A stretch of DNA of 64,000 nt from Xiphydria camelus. Taxonomy: Eukaryota; Arthropoda; Insecta; Hymenoptera; Xiphydriidae. The DNA lies in NCBI GenBank assembly GCA_963678675.1, contig OY783192.1, positions 10,201,953 to 10,265,952 on the forward strand. The letters are read 5' to 3'. This document shows, piece by piece, positions 1-9,872 of the stretch. The position numbers and the translations under genes are program-made. Below the pieces are notes generated by a model. It was not told where the DNA came from and searched no databases. It worked only from the letters and a program-made list of their open reading frames with translations. Within the stretch, counting starts at the first letter, position 1. Every line of letters starts with the position of its first letter.

Positions 1-193
1 TGGAAAATCGCTAAAATTAAACGTCATATTTCACGTCATAAAGAACGTTAGAAAGACGTCATTAAATGACGTCAGTGGGATGTGACTTTCGAACGTACTT
101 TTAACGTCATTTATACGTTTTTTACTGACGTCGTCTATGACCAGATCTGACCAAAAAATGACGTTAATTTCACGTTAGTTTGTTACCTGGGTT
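1..193. repeat. ACGTC-rich repeat block, copy 1
   Basis: ACGT-containing words (AACGTCAT, GACGTC, AACGTTA) recur about every 10-20 bases. The full palindrome TGACGTCA lies at 67-74. The block closes with CTGACCAAAAAATGACGT and then TACCTGGGTT at 184-193. The same closing words occur in the same orientation at 674-877. Dense short motifs near an element end resemble subterminal transposase-binding repeats of DNA transposons; that reading is inference. The block runs off the left edge of the window. Confidence 0.6.
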
Positions 194-673
194 ATTACTA
201 TTGGTGTTCATATGAAGTTTGATGAATAAATGTATATTGCTTTTCCTGTCAATAAGAAAGAGCTTGAATAAATAAGATTTTATAATTGTATTATTCTTTT
301 CTCAACATTTTTCTAAATTTATGATTGTATAATATCTTGATAAATATTCTTGCATAGACATTGATATTGATATTAATATCAATTTGCGTCTGTGCAAGAA
401 ATAAATAATAAATAAATAAATAAAAATAAAAAATAGTTATAAATAAATAAATAAATAATTAAATAATTATATGAATATTTATTCATCCTACATTAATTGA
501 TTGTCTTTCATTTACTTTAATAATCTGTGCTTTTTAATAAACAGTATAGTTTATAACTTGCTCAACATACTCTGGAGACTCGAAATGGAATAATTTATTG
601 ATTTAATAACTGAACAAATTACAATTTTTGTCCATTTATTCACAGATAAATTTTCAAGCCTATGTATGCAGGA
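194..673. other. AT-rich spacer between ACGTC blocks
   Basis: This stretch contains an (ATAA)n-like run at about 402-465 and no coding or RNA signal that I can see. It may be the internal part of an element bounded by the two ACGTC-rich blocks, but the blocks are in direct, not inverted, orientation. Confidence 0.5.
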
Positions 674-877
674 GACCGAAATTTTTCTAAGTTTCGGTCG
701 TCATTAAAAATGACGGAAAAGTTCCGTCAAAAAGACGTTGAAATTTGACGTCCAAGGTACGTCGTAAATATGATGTTCCTGTGACGTTAATATTACGACA
801 ACTGACGTCTGAAACCCTATACTGACCAAAAAATGACGTCTGAGACGTTATTCTAACGTCAGTGTGCTACCTGGGTA
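674..877. repeat. ACGTC-rich repeat block, copy 2
   Basis: It opens with an 8-bp-stem hairpin (GACCGAAA at 674-681, TTTCGGTC at 692-699), continues with many GACGT/ACGTC words, and ends CTGACCAAAAAATGACGT, then TACCTGGGTA at 868-877. The last ~60 bases align with the end of copy 1. It is likely the terminal region of an old DNA transposon of unassigned superfamily. Confidence 0.6.
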
Positions 878-1035
878 CTTCGTATACTGAGAAAAGAGTT
901 TATTTCCAATTAATAAGTGTATACTTGATTATGGCGGAAAAAATATTTTGTTAGACCAAGTAAGTAAATATACTGGGTGATTCTTTAATATTGCGACAAA
1001 CTTCAAGGATGGGTTCCTTGGATGAAAATAAGAAA

Positions 1036-1085
1036 AAAAAACAAACAAAACGTGTGGCCGCCACACGCGGAAGAAGTGAAACTTC
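1036..1085 (-). mobile_element. Helentron-like 3' terminal hairpin
   Basis: On the minus strand the order is AAGTTTCACTTCTTCCG, then a 7-bp stem with a 3-base loop (CGTGTGG/CCACACG, plus-strand 1051-1067), then a T-rich tract. The same order (AAGTTTCGCTTCTACCG, hairpin, T-rich tract) occurs on the plus strand at 8175-8220, just after an endonuclease fragment. A hairpin near the 3' end next to a T-rich insertion site is typical of Helentrons (Helitron2). No Rep or helicase sequence is visible here. Confidence 0.45.
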
Positions 1086-1089
1086 GATA

Positions 1090-1213
1090 CCAGTTTCTCT
1101 GAATTTGATTCCGGTGGTATTAGTTTCAATTGGCTCTACGAAGAAGCATTGTAGAAGACTTGTATAGAGCCAATTGAAATTAATACCATCGGAATGAAAT
1201 TCAGAGAAACTGG
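1090..1213. repeat. Inverted repeat with ~49-bp arms
   Basis: Arms at 1090-1138 and about 1164-1213 (CCAGTTTCTCTGAATTTGAT and its complement) flank a ~25-base loop, with only a few mismatches. It lies 5 bases from the Helentron-like hairpin and may belong to the same element. Confidence 0.7.
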
Positions 1214-1400
1214 TTTCATATAATTTTTTTATTATAAATTTACTACCAAAATTGAATTACAAACAATTAGAGTTTTAAGAGTAGCTTAGAAATTTGGTAG
1301 ATTTTTTATTCAGTTTTAAATAACATTAAAGACACTTTTATTAACGGTACGTCCATGTGTCCTGTACCACCCGGTAGAAGTTTCCAGTACCAACCAGTCT

Positions 1401-1452
1401 CTTACCGACATAACCTGTTTGTAGCGCTTACCGACATAACCTCTTTGTAGCG
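1401..1452. repeat. 26-bp tandem duplication
   Basis: Two adjacent copies of a 26-base unit beginning CTTACCGACATAACCTGTTT (1401-1426 and 1427-1452) differ at one base. It is a simple local duplication with no evident function. Confidence 0.8.
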
Positions 1453-1466
1453 CCGAGAGTGGGCAC

Positions 1467-1545
1467 ATGCTGACTGTATGGCGAGCACGCACCCTATCCA
1501 AACTCTGAGCGGTCTAGGCCGCTCGGTGGGCGGTACAGTCAGCAT
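1467..1545. repeat. Short inverted repeat
   Basis: ATGCTGACTGTA at 1467-1478 and TACAGTCAGCAT at 1534-1545 are perfect complements. Inside is a second hairpin, GAGCGG...CCGCTC, near 1507-1524. It could be a very small foldback element; no target duplication is clear. Confidence 0.55.
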
Positions 1546-3221
1546 TGGAGCCTAGACCGTTCACCTGCTTCGATTAATTTATTTTCCATTTTTCGAATGT
1601 TTTTTGTACTAATTTTAAATAATAAATGGAGAAATCGTGAAGACTAGACTCTAAGGTATGTCGACAAAATAATTTTTCCTGCCTTAAAGTCACTGAAATT
1701 TTAACAAAGTCATTTTTGTCTTAGGTGGGCGGTATTCCCCCCGCCTCCCCTAGTAAAGGTTTGCAGTTTGTCGGCGAAATAAATATTGGTTATTATTATA
1801 GGATGTGGTGCAAATGTGGAAACCAAATTTGTTTTTAACTTGTAGAAAATCAGTGAATCGTTATTTTAACCTGGAAAATTGCCTTAATATGCTTCATAAT
1901 GTTCAAAATAGGGGACCATAAGTCGCAAGTGCAAAAACCACGTACTTAAAAAATTAGAACATATTTGGCTAACTTATTACATTATTCGATGTTGGGAAAA
2001 AGTGCTTGTAATGTGGAAACACCCTAAAATTACAATAAATCAATCTGTAAACACATAAAGGTGTTGGAATATTGAACTTTAAGCATTATATTCTTTTTAT
2101 AATATGTTTTTATTCATACAAAACATTATTCGTTGATATAAAAAATACAACAAATTTTTTAAATTAATTACCAACTTACGAAAGATACAAAAGTTAAAAG
2201 TTACAAAGTGAAAAAGTTTTAATTGAAAGTGTTGTTGTCAATAAGCAAAGATATTATGTATCTAAGTCCTACTTGCAGAAATCGCAAATATAAATCTCTT
2301 TTTCCACATTTCCACATTTCCCTCATCCACATGTTTCCAAATTACCCGCACTTTAGCCAAACTGGATTTTACGGGTTAAGTGAAAAAAACGTTAGGTTAT
2401 GATTCATTGAAATTCGGCAATACCCTCCTTATAACTCCCTCTCGGAATACTCTGATACGCATTACGCTACCTCTATATGCTAAGTTAGACTAAATAATAC
2501 CACAAACTTACCTCCAGAAACTTTACGAAAATCACGAAACAGAAATCGACGCAGCACCATTAAAAGGCCGACATACCTCCTCGAAACGCATACAAAACTT
2601 GTCGCAGTAGGGCTACGCTCATTTGGTAACGGGAAACAATGTCCATACGAAACTTATCACACTTTCAGACCAAATATCATTAAAGGTTTCTATAATAACC
2701 AAATTATATATTTTTGTGTAAAAACATCTGCATGGCACCTACAATATTGTCGCTTTCAGCATCTAAATTGAAGACCGTACCAACATATAAAACTACATCT
2801 GTTACAATAGGAACATAAAGTGAACCTTTCTGAACAAAATTCATAGAAAACTTTTTTCAGAATACGAAATAGAAACGATAATATCATACCTCGCCTAAAC
2901 GATTGCATCGTGAATTTTAACCGCAGTAATGTGCTGCCACGCGTTGGCGAAATATACGTACTTCTTAGAGGTTTCAGCGGTGTTGCTAGTTTGTTTGCTG
3001 GTAGAACGTATTCTTTCGCGTTATTATATCGTTTTATTATAACAGTCTATGTACAGTATGGTACAAAAGTTACACACTAATTCGTTTAGTTATGATTATT
3101 CGTAAAAATCGTTGAATACACCGATTTTTGTTTTTGATTCTGCGCATTATTGATTTTTTTTAAATAACTCCATGTACTTACCTACATTTTTACAGATTCT
3201 GGTAGAGAAAGATTATGTGTA
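1546..3221. other. AT-rich intergenic sequence
   Basis: I see no gene, RNA, terminal repeat or strong internal repeat here. Short open frames have no recognisable motif. It probably consists of decayed repeat sequence. Confidence 0.5.
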
Positions 3222-3604
3222 CAATGTTGTAGATGGGGCATTCCATGTAAACTTAAAGTAGTAGAAACTTTTGAGTCTCCGATTTAGTTGTTGTTTTTTT
3301 TTCAAGTATCTAATCAATATAAAAACTGGCCAACATTTTCAGAACGATTCCATAAGTCTCTTCAGCTGTGTTATTAATTTTTATATTTCTCATTTTTTCT
3401 CTTTTCATCGCGATTTACGGCTTAAATTAACAAGATATGAAAAAAATGACCCATATGAAAAATTTGTATTTTTTGGTGGATTTCGAAAAAAAAAATTTTT
3501 TATATTGCGTTTTTATTGAAAATTGAAACAAAAAATGTTGTATCTCAGAACCGACGTTTTTAATTTTCATGATTTTTTTACCCTAAATTTCTACATCTTT
3601 TACG
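3222..3604 (+). repeat. Dispersed repeat, inverted copy at 11.3-11.7 kb
   Basis: The sequence from the GTAGAAACTTTTGAGTCTCC area through the TTTTTACCCTAAATTTCTACA area is the reverse complement of 11344-11700. The copies differ by scattered substitutions and small indels in A/T runs. The 82-residue frame inside (3271-3519) is low-complexity and not conserved as protein. Confidence 0.7.
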
Positions 3605-3940
3605 GTAATTTTGAGAGCACTTAGAAAGTGGGGCCTCACATAGAAATTTTTAAATGAATTTTTTAGTGATTTGAAATGTCAGAATTGACTATTTATGCTA
3701 GCTCAGAATGGATTTTTTTGCCCTGCTAAAATGTAATTCCAATACATGATTTTATAAAATTGTACAAAATTTGTTATTAATATGACAGATCGAATTATTA
3801 AAAATATAATCCTATAAATATGGGCCTTTTTTAAGTGTCTAAAAATGTCTGATGCATTAGTATGTTTATGGCAGTGTATTGTATTAGTATTCGGCCTCAC
3901 ACGTGGATAACTCGGGTTCGATTCTCACTGACAGCCGAAG
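3603..3940 (+). repeat. Dispersed repeat, inverted copy at 6.34-6.84 kb
   Basis: This block, from the GAGAGCACTTAGAAAGTGGG area to CGTGGATAACTCGGGTTCG, is the reverse complement of 6341-6838. That second copy carries an extra ~150 bases (6579-6732), so this copy serves as the empty-site reference for that insertion. It lies directly after the 3222-3604 repeat, so the two may form one longer element. Confidence 0.75.
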
Positions 3941-4184
3941 CTTTTTCAAAAAAATTTTACAGCAGATATCTAGTAAATTTTAAATTTTAATTATTTTTTT
4001 AAAATTCCATTTCACTTTTTGATTCACCTCACTATACAAATTTTCTAAATTTAAATAGACAAAAAAATTAAATATACAAGAGTTTCAATTTCTAGACATT
4101 AATATTATCGTTCGGAAATGATTAAAATTTAAAATTTACCAGATATTTGCTGTAAAATTTTTTGAAAAAGTTTCGGCTGTCACA
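3927..4184. repeat. Foldback with ~70-bp arms
   Basis: Sequence from CAGCCGAAGCTTTTTCAAAA at about 3933-3999 reappears as its complement at about 4117-4184 (TTTTTGAAAAAGTTTCGGCTG). The spacer of ~115 bases is AT-rich. No target duplication was resolved. Confidence 0.65.
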
Positions 4185-4401
4185 CAGTGCTTTATCCAGT
4201 GGACAAACATCAGATTTTTACTTACGCGATATAGAAAAACTAATTCGTTGAAATCAAAAAGTAATGCCCCTTATACCCACACCTATCCGTTTCTGAACAA
4301 TTGAATCACCGTTGCCATGCAAATAAATAAAGAAAGATGCGTCACAGCGTAAACATTCTCGTCTCAACAGAATTACGAACTTCTTTTTAGAAATTATTTT
4401 A

Positions 4402-5790
4402 AATGTGTATGGAATCTACAAGGTAAGGGGATTTTTATTCACTTTATATAAATAAGAAAAATGTTGACATATATATATATAGCGAAAAAAATATTCGTAA
4501 GACTTATATTTCTTATGTTTTTACACATATGATTGCGGAGGCTATTTCTCAAAAAGTTCCAAAAACTTCCTTTTCAGTTTAGTATTTTATTAAAGCTTGT
4601 ACATTCCTCTTAATACCTATATATCGTTTTATTTGCTCAGGGCTGCTCAAACCAAACTATAGATATTTTCGTTATGAGGGCGCGAAACGCCCGAATGACG
4701 AACTCTATTTTTTGTCACTAACAATAAGTGTGAAATACGAGGTTGACGGGGTTCGAGGCGGGGTGTTGGGGGACTCACTATATAAATAAGAAAAGGGTTG
4801 ACACACCGAAAAAAATATTCGTAAGACTTATATTTCTTATCGGGCGTTTCGCGCCCTCATTACGAAAATATCTATAGTTTGGTTTGAGCAGCCCTGAGAA
4901 AATAAAACGATATATAGGTATTAAGAGGAATGTATAAGCTTTAATAAAATACTAAACTGAAAAGGAGGTTTTTCGAATTTTTTGAGAAATAGCCTCCGTA
5001 ATCATATGTGTAAAAACATAAGAAATATAAGTTTTACGAATATTTTTTTCGGTATGTCAACCCTTTTCTTATTTATATAAAGTGAGCCCCCTAACACCCC
5101 GCCTCGAACCCCGTCAACCTCGTATTTGACACTTAGTGACAAAAAATAGAATTCGTCATTCGGGCGTTTCGCTCCCTCATAACGAAAATATCTATAGTTT
5201 GGTTTGAGCAGCCCAGAGTAAATAAAACGATATATAGGTATTAAGATGAAAATGTACAAGCTTTAATAAAATACTAAACTGAAAAGGAGGTTTTTCGAAT
5301 TTTTTGAGAAATAGCTTCCACAATCATATGTGTAAAAACATAAGAAATATAAGTTTTACGAATATTTTTTTCGGTATGTCAACCCTTTTCTTATTTATAA
5401 AGTGAATAAAAATCCACTTACCTTGTAGATTACATACACATTTAAAGCCCCCCCCCCCCATTACAAACAAAAATATCATAAGTATTTAAAAAAATATTCG
5501 TAAAACTTATATTTCTTATATTTTTAGACGTACGATTGCGGAGACTATTTCTTAAAAAGTTCCAAAAACCTCCTTTTTAGTTTAGTATTTTATTAAAGCT
5601 TGTACATTCTTCTTAATACCTATATATCGTTTTATTTGCTCAGGGCTGCTCAACTATAGATATTGTCATTATGAGGGCGCGAAACGCCCGAATGACGAAT
5701 TCTATTTTTGGTCACTAAGTGTCAAATACGAGGTTGACGGGGTTCAAGGCGGGGTTTTGGCAGGGGTTTTGCCCCCCCCCCAACACCCCA
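4402..5790. repeat. Chain of inverted ~370-bp units
   Basis: At least four copies of one unit lie here in alternating orientation. The unit runs from AAAAAATATTCGTAARACTT through CTATAGATATTTTCG and GAGGGCGCGAAACGCCC to GACGGGGTTCGAGGCGGGG. Approximate copies are 4402-4790 plus, 4838-5085 minus (partial), 5085-5443 minus and 5465-5770 plus. The outer ends of the first and third copies are complementary (TCTACAAGGTAAG... at ~4415 versus CTTACCTTGTAGA at ~5420). The unit contains a small GC hairpin (GGGCG CGAAA CGCCC). The 85-residue frame at 5002-5259 only reads across the repeat. Confidence 0.75.
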
Positions 5791-5904
5791 TTACAAACAA
5801 ACAAATCATAAGTATTTTTTAAAATAAAAAGAAATAAATAAACAAACAAACAAAGAACTTTAAAACAAAATTTAAATGTTTATTATTTTGAATTTTTGCA
5901 AATA

Positions 5905-6190
5905 TAACCATATTCGTGATCAGCGACCCAAAAACCCCCTTATATCAAATTTGGCATGAATCCGTCGATTCTCGAAAATCTCGTCCGCCATATTGGATCC
6001 GCCATATCAATTTTTGAGATCTGACTTCAGATTTGTGATCAGCGACCCAAAAAACCCCCCTACACCAAATTTGGCATGAATTCGTCGATTGTCGAAAATC
6101 TCATCCGCCATACTGGATCCGTCATCTTGAATTTTTGAAATCTGACTTCAGATTCGTGATCAGCGACCCAAAAAACCTCCTTAACAATCA
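5905..6190 (+). repeat. ~120-bp tandem repeat (CGTGATCAGCGACCC)
   Basis: GTGATCAGCGACCCAAAAA starts at 5916, 6035 and 6156, giving periods of 119 and 121 bases. Each unit carries AAATTTGGCATGAATYCGTC and CCGCCATAYTGGATCCG. An inverted array of the same unit lies at 12.93-13.16 kb, so this is a dispersed, locally tandem satellite-like family. Confidence 0.8.
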
Positions 6191-6260
6191 TTTATTTACT
6201 GTTTGATTAACCGTCAAGAGGAATTTCTATTTTTGTCCACTCTCCCATATACCGGGGAGT

Positions 6261-6261
6261 A

Positions 6262-6339
<78 letters not shown>
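6261..6339. repeat. (TC)n(TG)n microsatellite
   Basis: A short TC run (6261-6276) passes directly into about 31 TG dinucleotides (6277-6339). The open frames over it encode only Cys-Val or Thr-His repeats and are artefacts. Confidence 0.95.
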
Positions 6340-6340
<1 letters not shown>

Positions 6341-6838
6341 AGAGAGAATCCGAACCCGAGTTATCCACGTGTGAGACCGAATACTAATGCAATACACTAC
6401 CATAAACATACTAATGCATCAAATATTTTTAGACACTTAAAAGGCCCATATTTTTAGGAACATTTTTAATAATTCGATCTGTCATATTATTAATAACAAA
6501 TTTTGTACAATTTTATGAAATCATATATCGGAATTACATTTTAGCAGGGCAAAAGAATCCATTCTAAGCTAGCATAAATTGAGGGGTTGAGATTCGGAAT
6601 ATGTACTGCTATAATTTGGGCGTATGATGTAGCTAACAAGAAAGGTTAGATGTATATTTTGGGACGACAAAGCGGTTGCTTTGGAAAATCTGGATAATCT
6701 GACTTACACCACTATGAATCTCAGCCCCTCAATTGTCAGTTCTAAAATTTCAAATCACTAAAAAATTCATTTAAAAATTTCTATGGGAGGCCCCACTTTC
6801 TAAGTGCTCTCAAAATTACCATAAAATAGAGAAGTAGA
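6341..6838 (-). repeat. Dispersed repeat, inverted copy of 3.6-3.94 kb
   Basis: It is the reverse complement of 3603-3940 on both sides of the 6579-6732 insertion. Substitutions are scattered, consistent with two old copies of one family. Confidence 0.75.
6579..6732. mobile_element. 154-bp MITE-like insertion
   Basis: Terminal inverted repeats TTGAGGGGTTGAGATTC (6579-6595) and GAATCTCAGCCCCTCAA (6716-6732) match at 16 of 17 positions. The paralogous copy at 3603-3940 lacks the insertion. AATT lies at both outer edges and might be a target duplication, but alignment to the empty copy is untidy there, so the superfamily is unassigned. The interior is non-coding. Confidence 0.7.
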
Positions 6839-6873
6839 AATGACGTAGCAGTGACGCTACTGGATTCTCGTAA

Positions 6874-7199
6874 GAGCTAACTCACACGGTGCGACAAAAC
6901 TGTCGCACTCGATCGAAAGTAGGTCGCACGCAGTAAATCAGCATGGAGTCGCAGCGAAGCACTCATACGATGCGACTCGCCGACGACAGTCGCAACGCGT
7001 CGCAGGTACCGCCGACAAAATCGTCGCAGGCGTAACTCACACGGTGCGACTTTCCTGCGACAGCAGTGCGACACCCACCTCGCGCTTATACATGTATGTA
7101 TGACATCTACAGTGGCGGTGTCGTTGTGAAAGTCGTCGATTGCTGCGACAGTTTTGTCGCACTGCTGTCGCAGTGAAGTCGCGCTGTGTCAGTTAGCTC
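6874..7199. mobile_element. 326-bp Harbinger-like MITE
   Basis: Termini GAGCTAACTCACACGGTGCG and its imperfect complement (ending CAGTTAGCTC) form ~22-bp inverted repeats. They are flanked by TAA at 6871-6873 and 7200-7202. A 3-bp TAA/TTA duplication is the hallmark of PIF/Harbinger. The interior is packed with short GCGAC/GTCGC words that can pair, giving a highly folded GC-rich element with no coding capacity. Confidence 0.7.
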
Positions 7200-7202
7200 T
7201 AA

Positions 7203-7560
7203 TGCCGTAGTACCTATTCGCTCCCCGAGGAGATCCGAGCGGGAGACATGCCGAGGCGAGACGCGTAGGGAGACGTAGGGAGACGAGTAGGGAGACTACC
7301 TGATACGTGAGACCGAGAGCACCGTGTATATCCCCCACTTACGCTCTCGCTTCCTTTGACTCGTGTTGGAGACCGCTTCTAGACCGAGCGCTCCGAGGGC
7401 AAGGCGAGAGGCCCTTGGACGAGGCGAGAATACAAGTACACGCTCTGCTCTCGCCTGGTTTCGGATCCCCTCGGCGAGCGTGTACTGCCGGCATAACACT
7501 GCTTGCGTTTGACTACTCAGTTTTCGTAACGGCTAAAGATTTACGCTACCATGTTTTTAC
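7203..7560. other. GC-rich segment with short tandem repeat
   Basis: GTAGGGAGAC is repeated about three times at 7265-7295 within a stretch clearly richer in G+C than its surroundings. Two overlapping frames of 67 and 97 codons (7296-7499 minus, 7307-7600 plus) arise from the composition and show no recognisable domain. Origin unknown; possibly a fragment of a GC-rich element. Confidence 0.4.
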
Positions 7561-7689
7561 TATTTTATTTGAAGTATCTACAATTTATTTATTTGTCTAG
7601 AGAAGAATTATTATTTATTTTTGCAATTAACTTCAGAAGTATATTTAATTTTCATGTGAATAGTGTAATTTAAAATGTAAAAAAGGACT

Positions 7690-7979
7690 GAGAGACTCTA
7701 CCAATGACACTCAGCGGTGACTTCAATGTTCAGTTTTCCAAACCTGAAAGTCAACCTCTCATTGACTATTTGGCTAGAGAATTCAATTTAAAAATCAACA
7801 ATAATGTGAATGCTCCAACTACCAGGTCGGGTACAACAATTGATGTTGTATTCTCTAGGAATCTAGAAGATATTAAATCCCAAACGTTTGTGTCGTATTT
7901 TAGCTATCATAAGTCAATTGTCACTATGATAGACACTGATAATTCTATGGATACCGATTCAGAAAAAATGAGCAATTAA
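7690..7979 (+). pseudogene. Endonuclease-domain fragment, Helentron-like
   Basis: The frame from 7704 encodes 91 residues resembling the C-terminal half of an exonuclease/endonuclease/phosphatase-type endonuclease. LSGDFNV matches the catalytic GDFN strand. TTRSGTTIDVVFSRN matches the conserved segment before the last motif. SYHKSIV sits where the usual S-D-H motif should be, so a catalytic Asp is missing. An in-frame stop lies a few codons upstream, so the N-terminal half is absent. A terminal hairpin follows ~210 bases downstream at 8191-8209. Helentrons carry such an endonuclease at the C-terminus of their Rep-helicase protein, which makes them the likeliest source. A non-LTR retroelement is the alternative. 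Confidence 0.6.
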
Positions 7980-8174
7980 TTACCGTAATTTATTTATGTT
8001 TTTCTCAAATTGAATAACAAATTTCTTGTAAAATATATTAGAAAACATTAATTTTGAATTGGTCTTTAATTTAAGATGATACCCTCATCCTTACTATTGT
8101 CAATTATTATTTCTTGTTCAATACAAAAAATACTAATAATTTATCTCTATCTATAACTCATAAGCAAGAAGTTT

Positions 8175-8220
8175 AAGTTTCGCTTCTACCGTGCGTGGAC
8201 TCCACGCACACTATTTTTAT
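8175..8220 (+). mobile_element. Helentron-like 3' terminal hairpin
   Basis: AAGTTTCGCTTCTACC precedes a hairpin with an 8-bp stem and 3-base loop (GTGCGTGG ACT CCACGCAC, 8191-8209), followed by a T-rich tract. It lies downstream of the endonuclease fragment in the same orientation, the order expected at the 3' end of an autonomous Helentron. The minus-strand hairpin at 1036-1085 has the same layout. Confidence 0.55.
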
Positions 8221-8409
8221 TTGAAATTTATACATTTGTTATTAAATGTAAAATAAACAATTTTTATTGATAGTTATTGACTTCAAATATTTTTTACCTT
8301 CTCATTGTAGCAATAAGATTTCATTTAATAATAAATCATAAATCAATAGCCAACAATATTCATTAAATTATTTAGTTTTGTATTGATTTTAATCATTTGA
8401 ACTAAGCTA

Positions 8410-9144
8410 GGGCCATCACACACAAAATTCCGTAAGGCCCTAAGGCGTAGGTAAGTGTAAGCGAATAGATTAATCAGGATCAAGTATTCCGTTGTCCGTA
8501 ACCCCACCACTTTCATCCGTAAAACATAAGGTCGAAAACTTTCGTCCGGTTGAAATTTTGAGCGTACGTTTTACGGACAACCAATCACAAAGTTTCCCGG
8601 TTTATTTGATATCACAGGCCCACAAAAATAATTTTTTTTTCTGTATTGCGAACCAGACCAGGTGATTCTTGTAGATTGATGTGCGCTAAAAACGAAACTG
8701 ACTCTCAAATTTGCATACCACAGGTCAGGATTTCGAGATACTTGAGGTTAAATGTACGAAAACGTAACGAATACACGAAAGTGTTGTTTTTAACTTTATA
8801 ATACTTTATTATCTACTTGATTGTTTCTAAACGATTTTATTGAGCTAAATTTCAATACGACAAGTCTATCCTTCAGGTTCACCGAGCCACGCGTGCATAC
8901 ATTTAGACACTGTCCCCATCGTCTATTTACTTACATCTAACGTAGAATTTAGAATTGTCAGTTTGATATTGTTAAAACTGACACTTCTAGATTCTAGGTT
9001 AGATGTAAATAAAGGGTGAGGACAGCGTCTTCATTCCGGATTGGTCAAAGCTTACGTCTTACGCCACGTTTGTGTGATGAATTTGACGTTTTACGTATTA
9101 CGCTTAGGCCTGACGGCCTTACGGAATGTTGTGTGTGATGGCCC
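8410..9144. mobile_element. 735-bp element with 30-bp TIRs
   Basis: Termini beginning GGGCCATCACACACAAAATT are complementary over 30 bases with one mismatch (8410-8439 and 9115-9144). Flanks are CTA on the left and TTA on the right, compatible with an eroded 3-bp Harbinger-type duplication but not proof. An internal palindrome lies at about 8929-9016. A segment near 8470-8500 (AATCAGGATCAAGTATTCCG) also occurs in the repeats at 20.64-20.76 and 59.27-59.32 kb. No transposase is visible, so it is non-autonomous. Confidence 0.7.
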
Positions 9145-9418
9145 TTACTAAGCCGTCTAAGTCCAGACGGGCTGGTGATACTAGCGCCGCCACGCGGTTG
9201 GTGACATATAAGTGGCCATATATTTCTTAAAGCTGCACAAGGCTAGTCGAGGCACGAGACGCTGCATGAAGGAAATGGCAACGTAGGAAAATCTAATAAT
9301 AGCTGCGTACCCAGAAGATGTGGCAATACCGTAGCAGAGGAGAGCTGTCAGTAATGCATGCTCGAATCGAGATTTTACTACCAAGACAAAAATTAATTTA
9401 TTGCTTCTTTCAACTCAG
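9145..9418. other. Unassigned sequence
   Basis: A minus-strand frame (9181-9384, 67 codons) has no recognisable motif. No repeat partner was found in the window. Confidence 0.4.
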
Positions 9419-9660
9419 GCCCAGATAGAAAAGTCTGCCACAGGATTAGTACAGTGCCGCCAATATACCGCCAAAGTTGATGCAGACCTTGTCGAAGCAG
9501 TTCGTGTCGGTAGAACCTGATATACCTACCGTGGCATGTAGCGCAATTATAGAGATTTTAAATTCCGGCATATATATATATATATATATATTGGAGGTAA
9601 AATGCATGTACCTGCCAGTACACTGTCAGTACAGGAAGATGGTATATTACCGGAACGCTA
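9419..9660 (-). repeat. Fragment of CCCAGATAGAAAA element
   Basis: The sequence from CCCAGATAGAAAAGTCTGCC (9420) through GTACCTGCCAGTACACTGTC to the GGAACGCTATGCAGC area is the reverse complement of much of 21520-21762, the 3' part of the 405-bp element at 21358-21762. Only one end is present here. A (TA)n run at about 9569-9591 interrupts it. Confidence 0.65.
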
Positions 9661-9872
9661 TGCAGCTATCCTACTTAGCCCAAGAAACTTATCCATTTTT
9701 ACCATGCCGCAAAAGAATCGATGAGGGTAGGCTGATTTTTTCAGGGCTGTTTAAGGGCAGTCTCTATTGTTTTTTTATTGTTAATAATTTCTTTTTTTGA
9801 CCTTAACAAACAACAAAATGACCTTAATAAAAGTTGTAGATAATAATATTCTGATCAACTTTGCCTTGTGAC

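Noticed and set aside
6203..6457. Cys-Val and Thr-His repeat frames
   Set aside because: They translate a (TG)n microsatellite.
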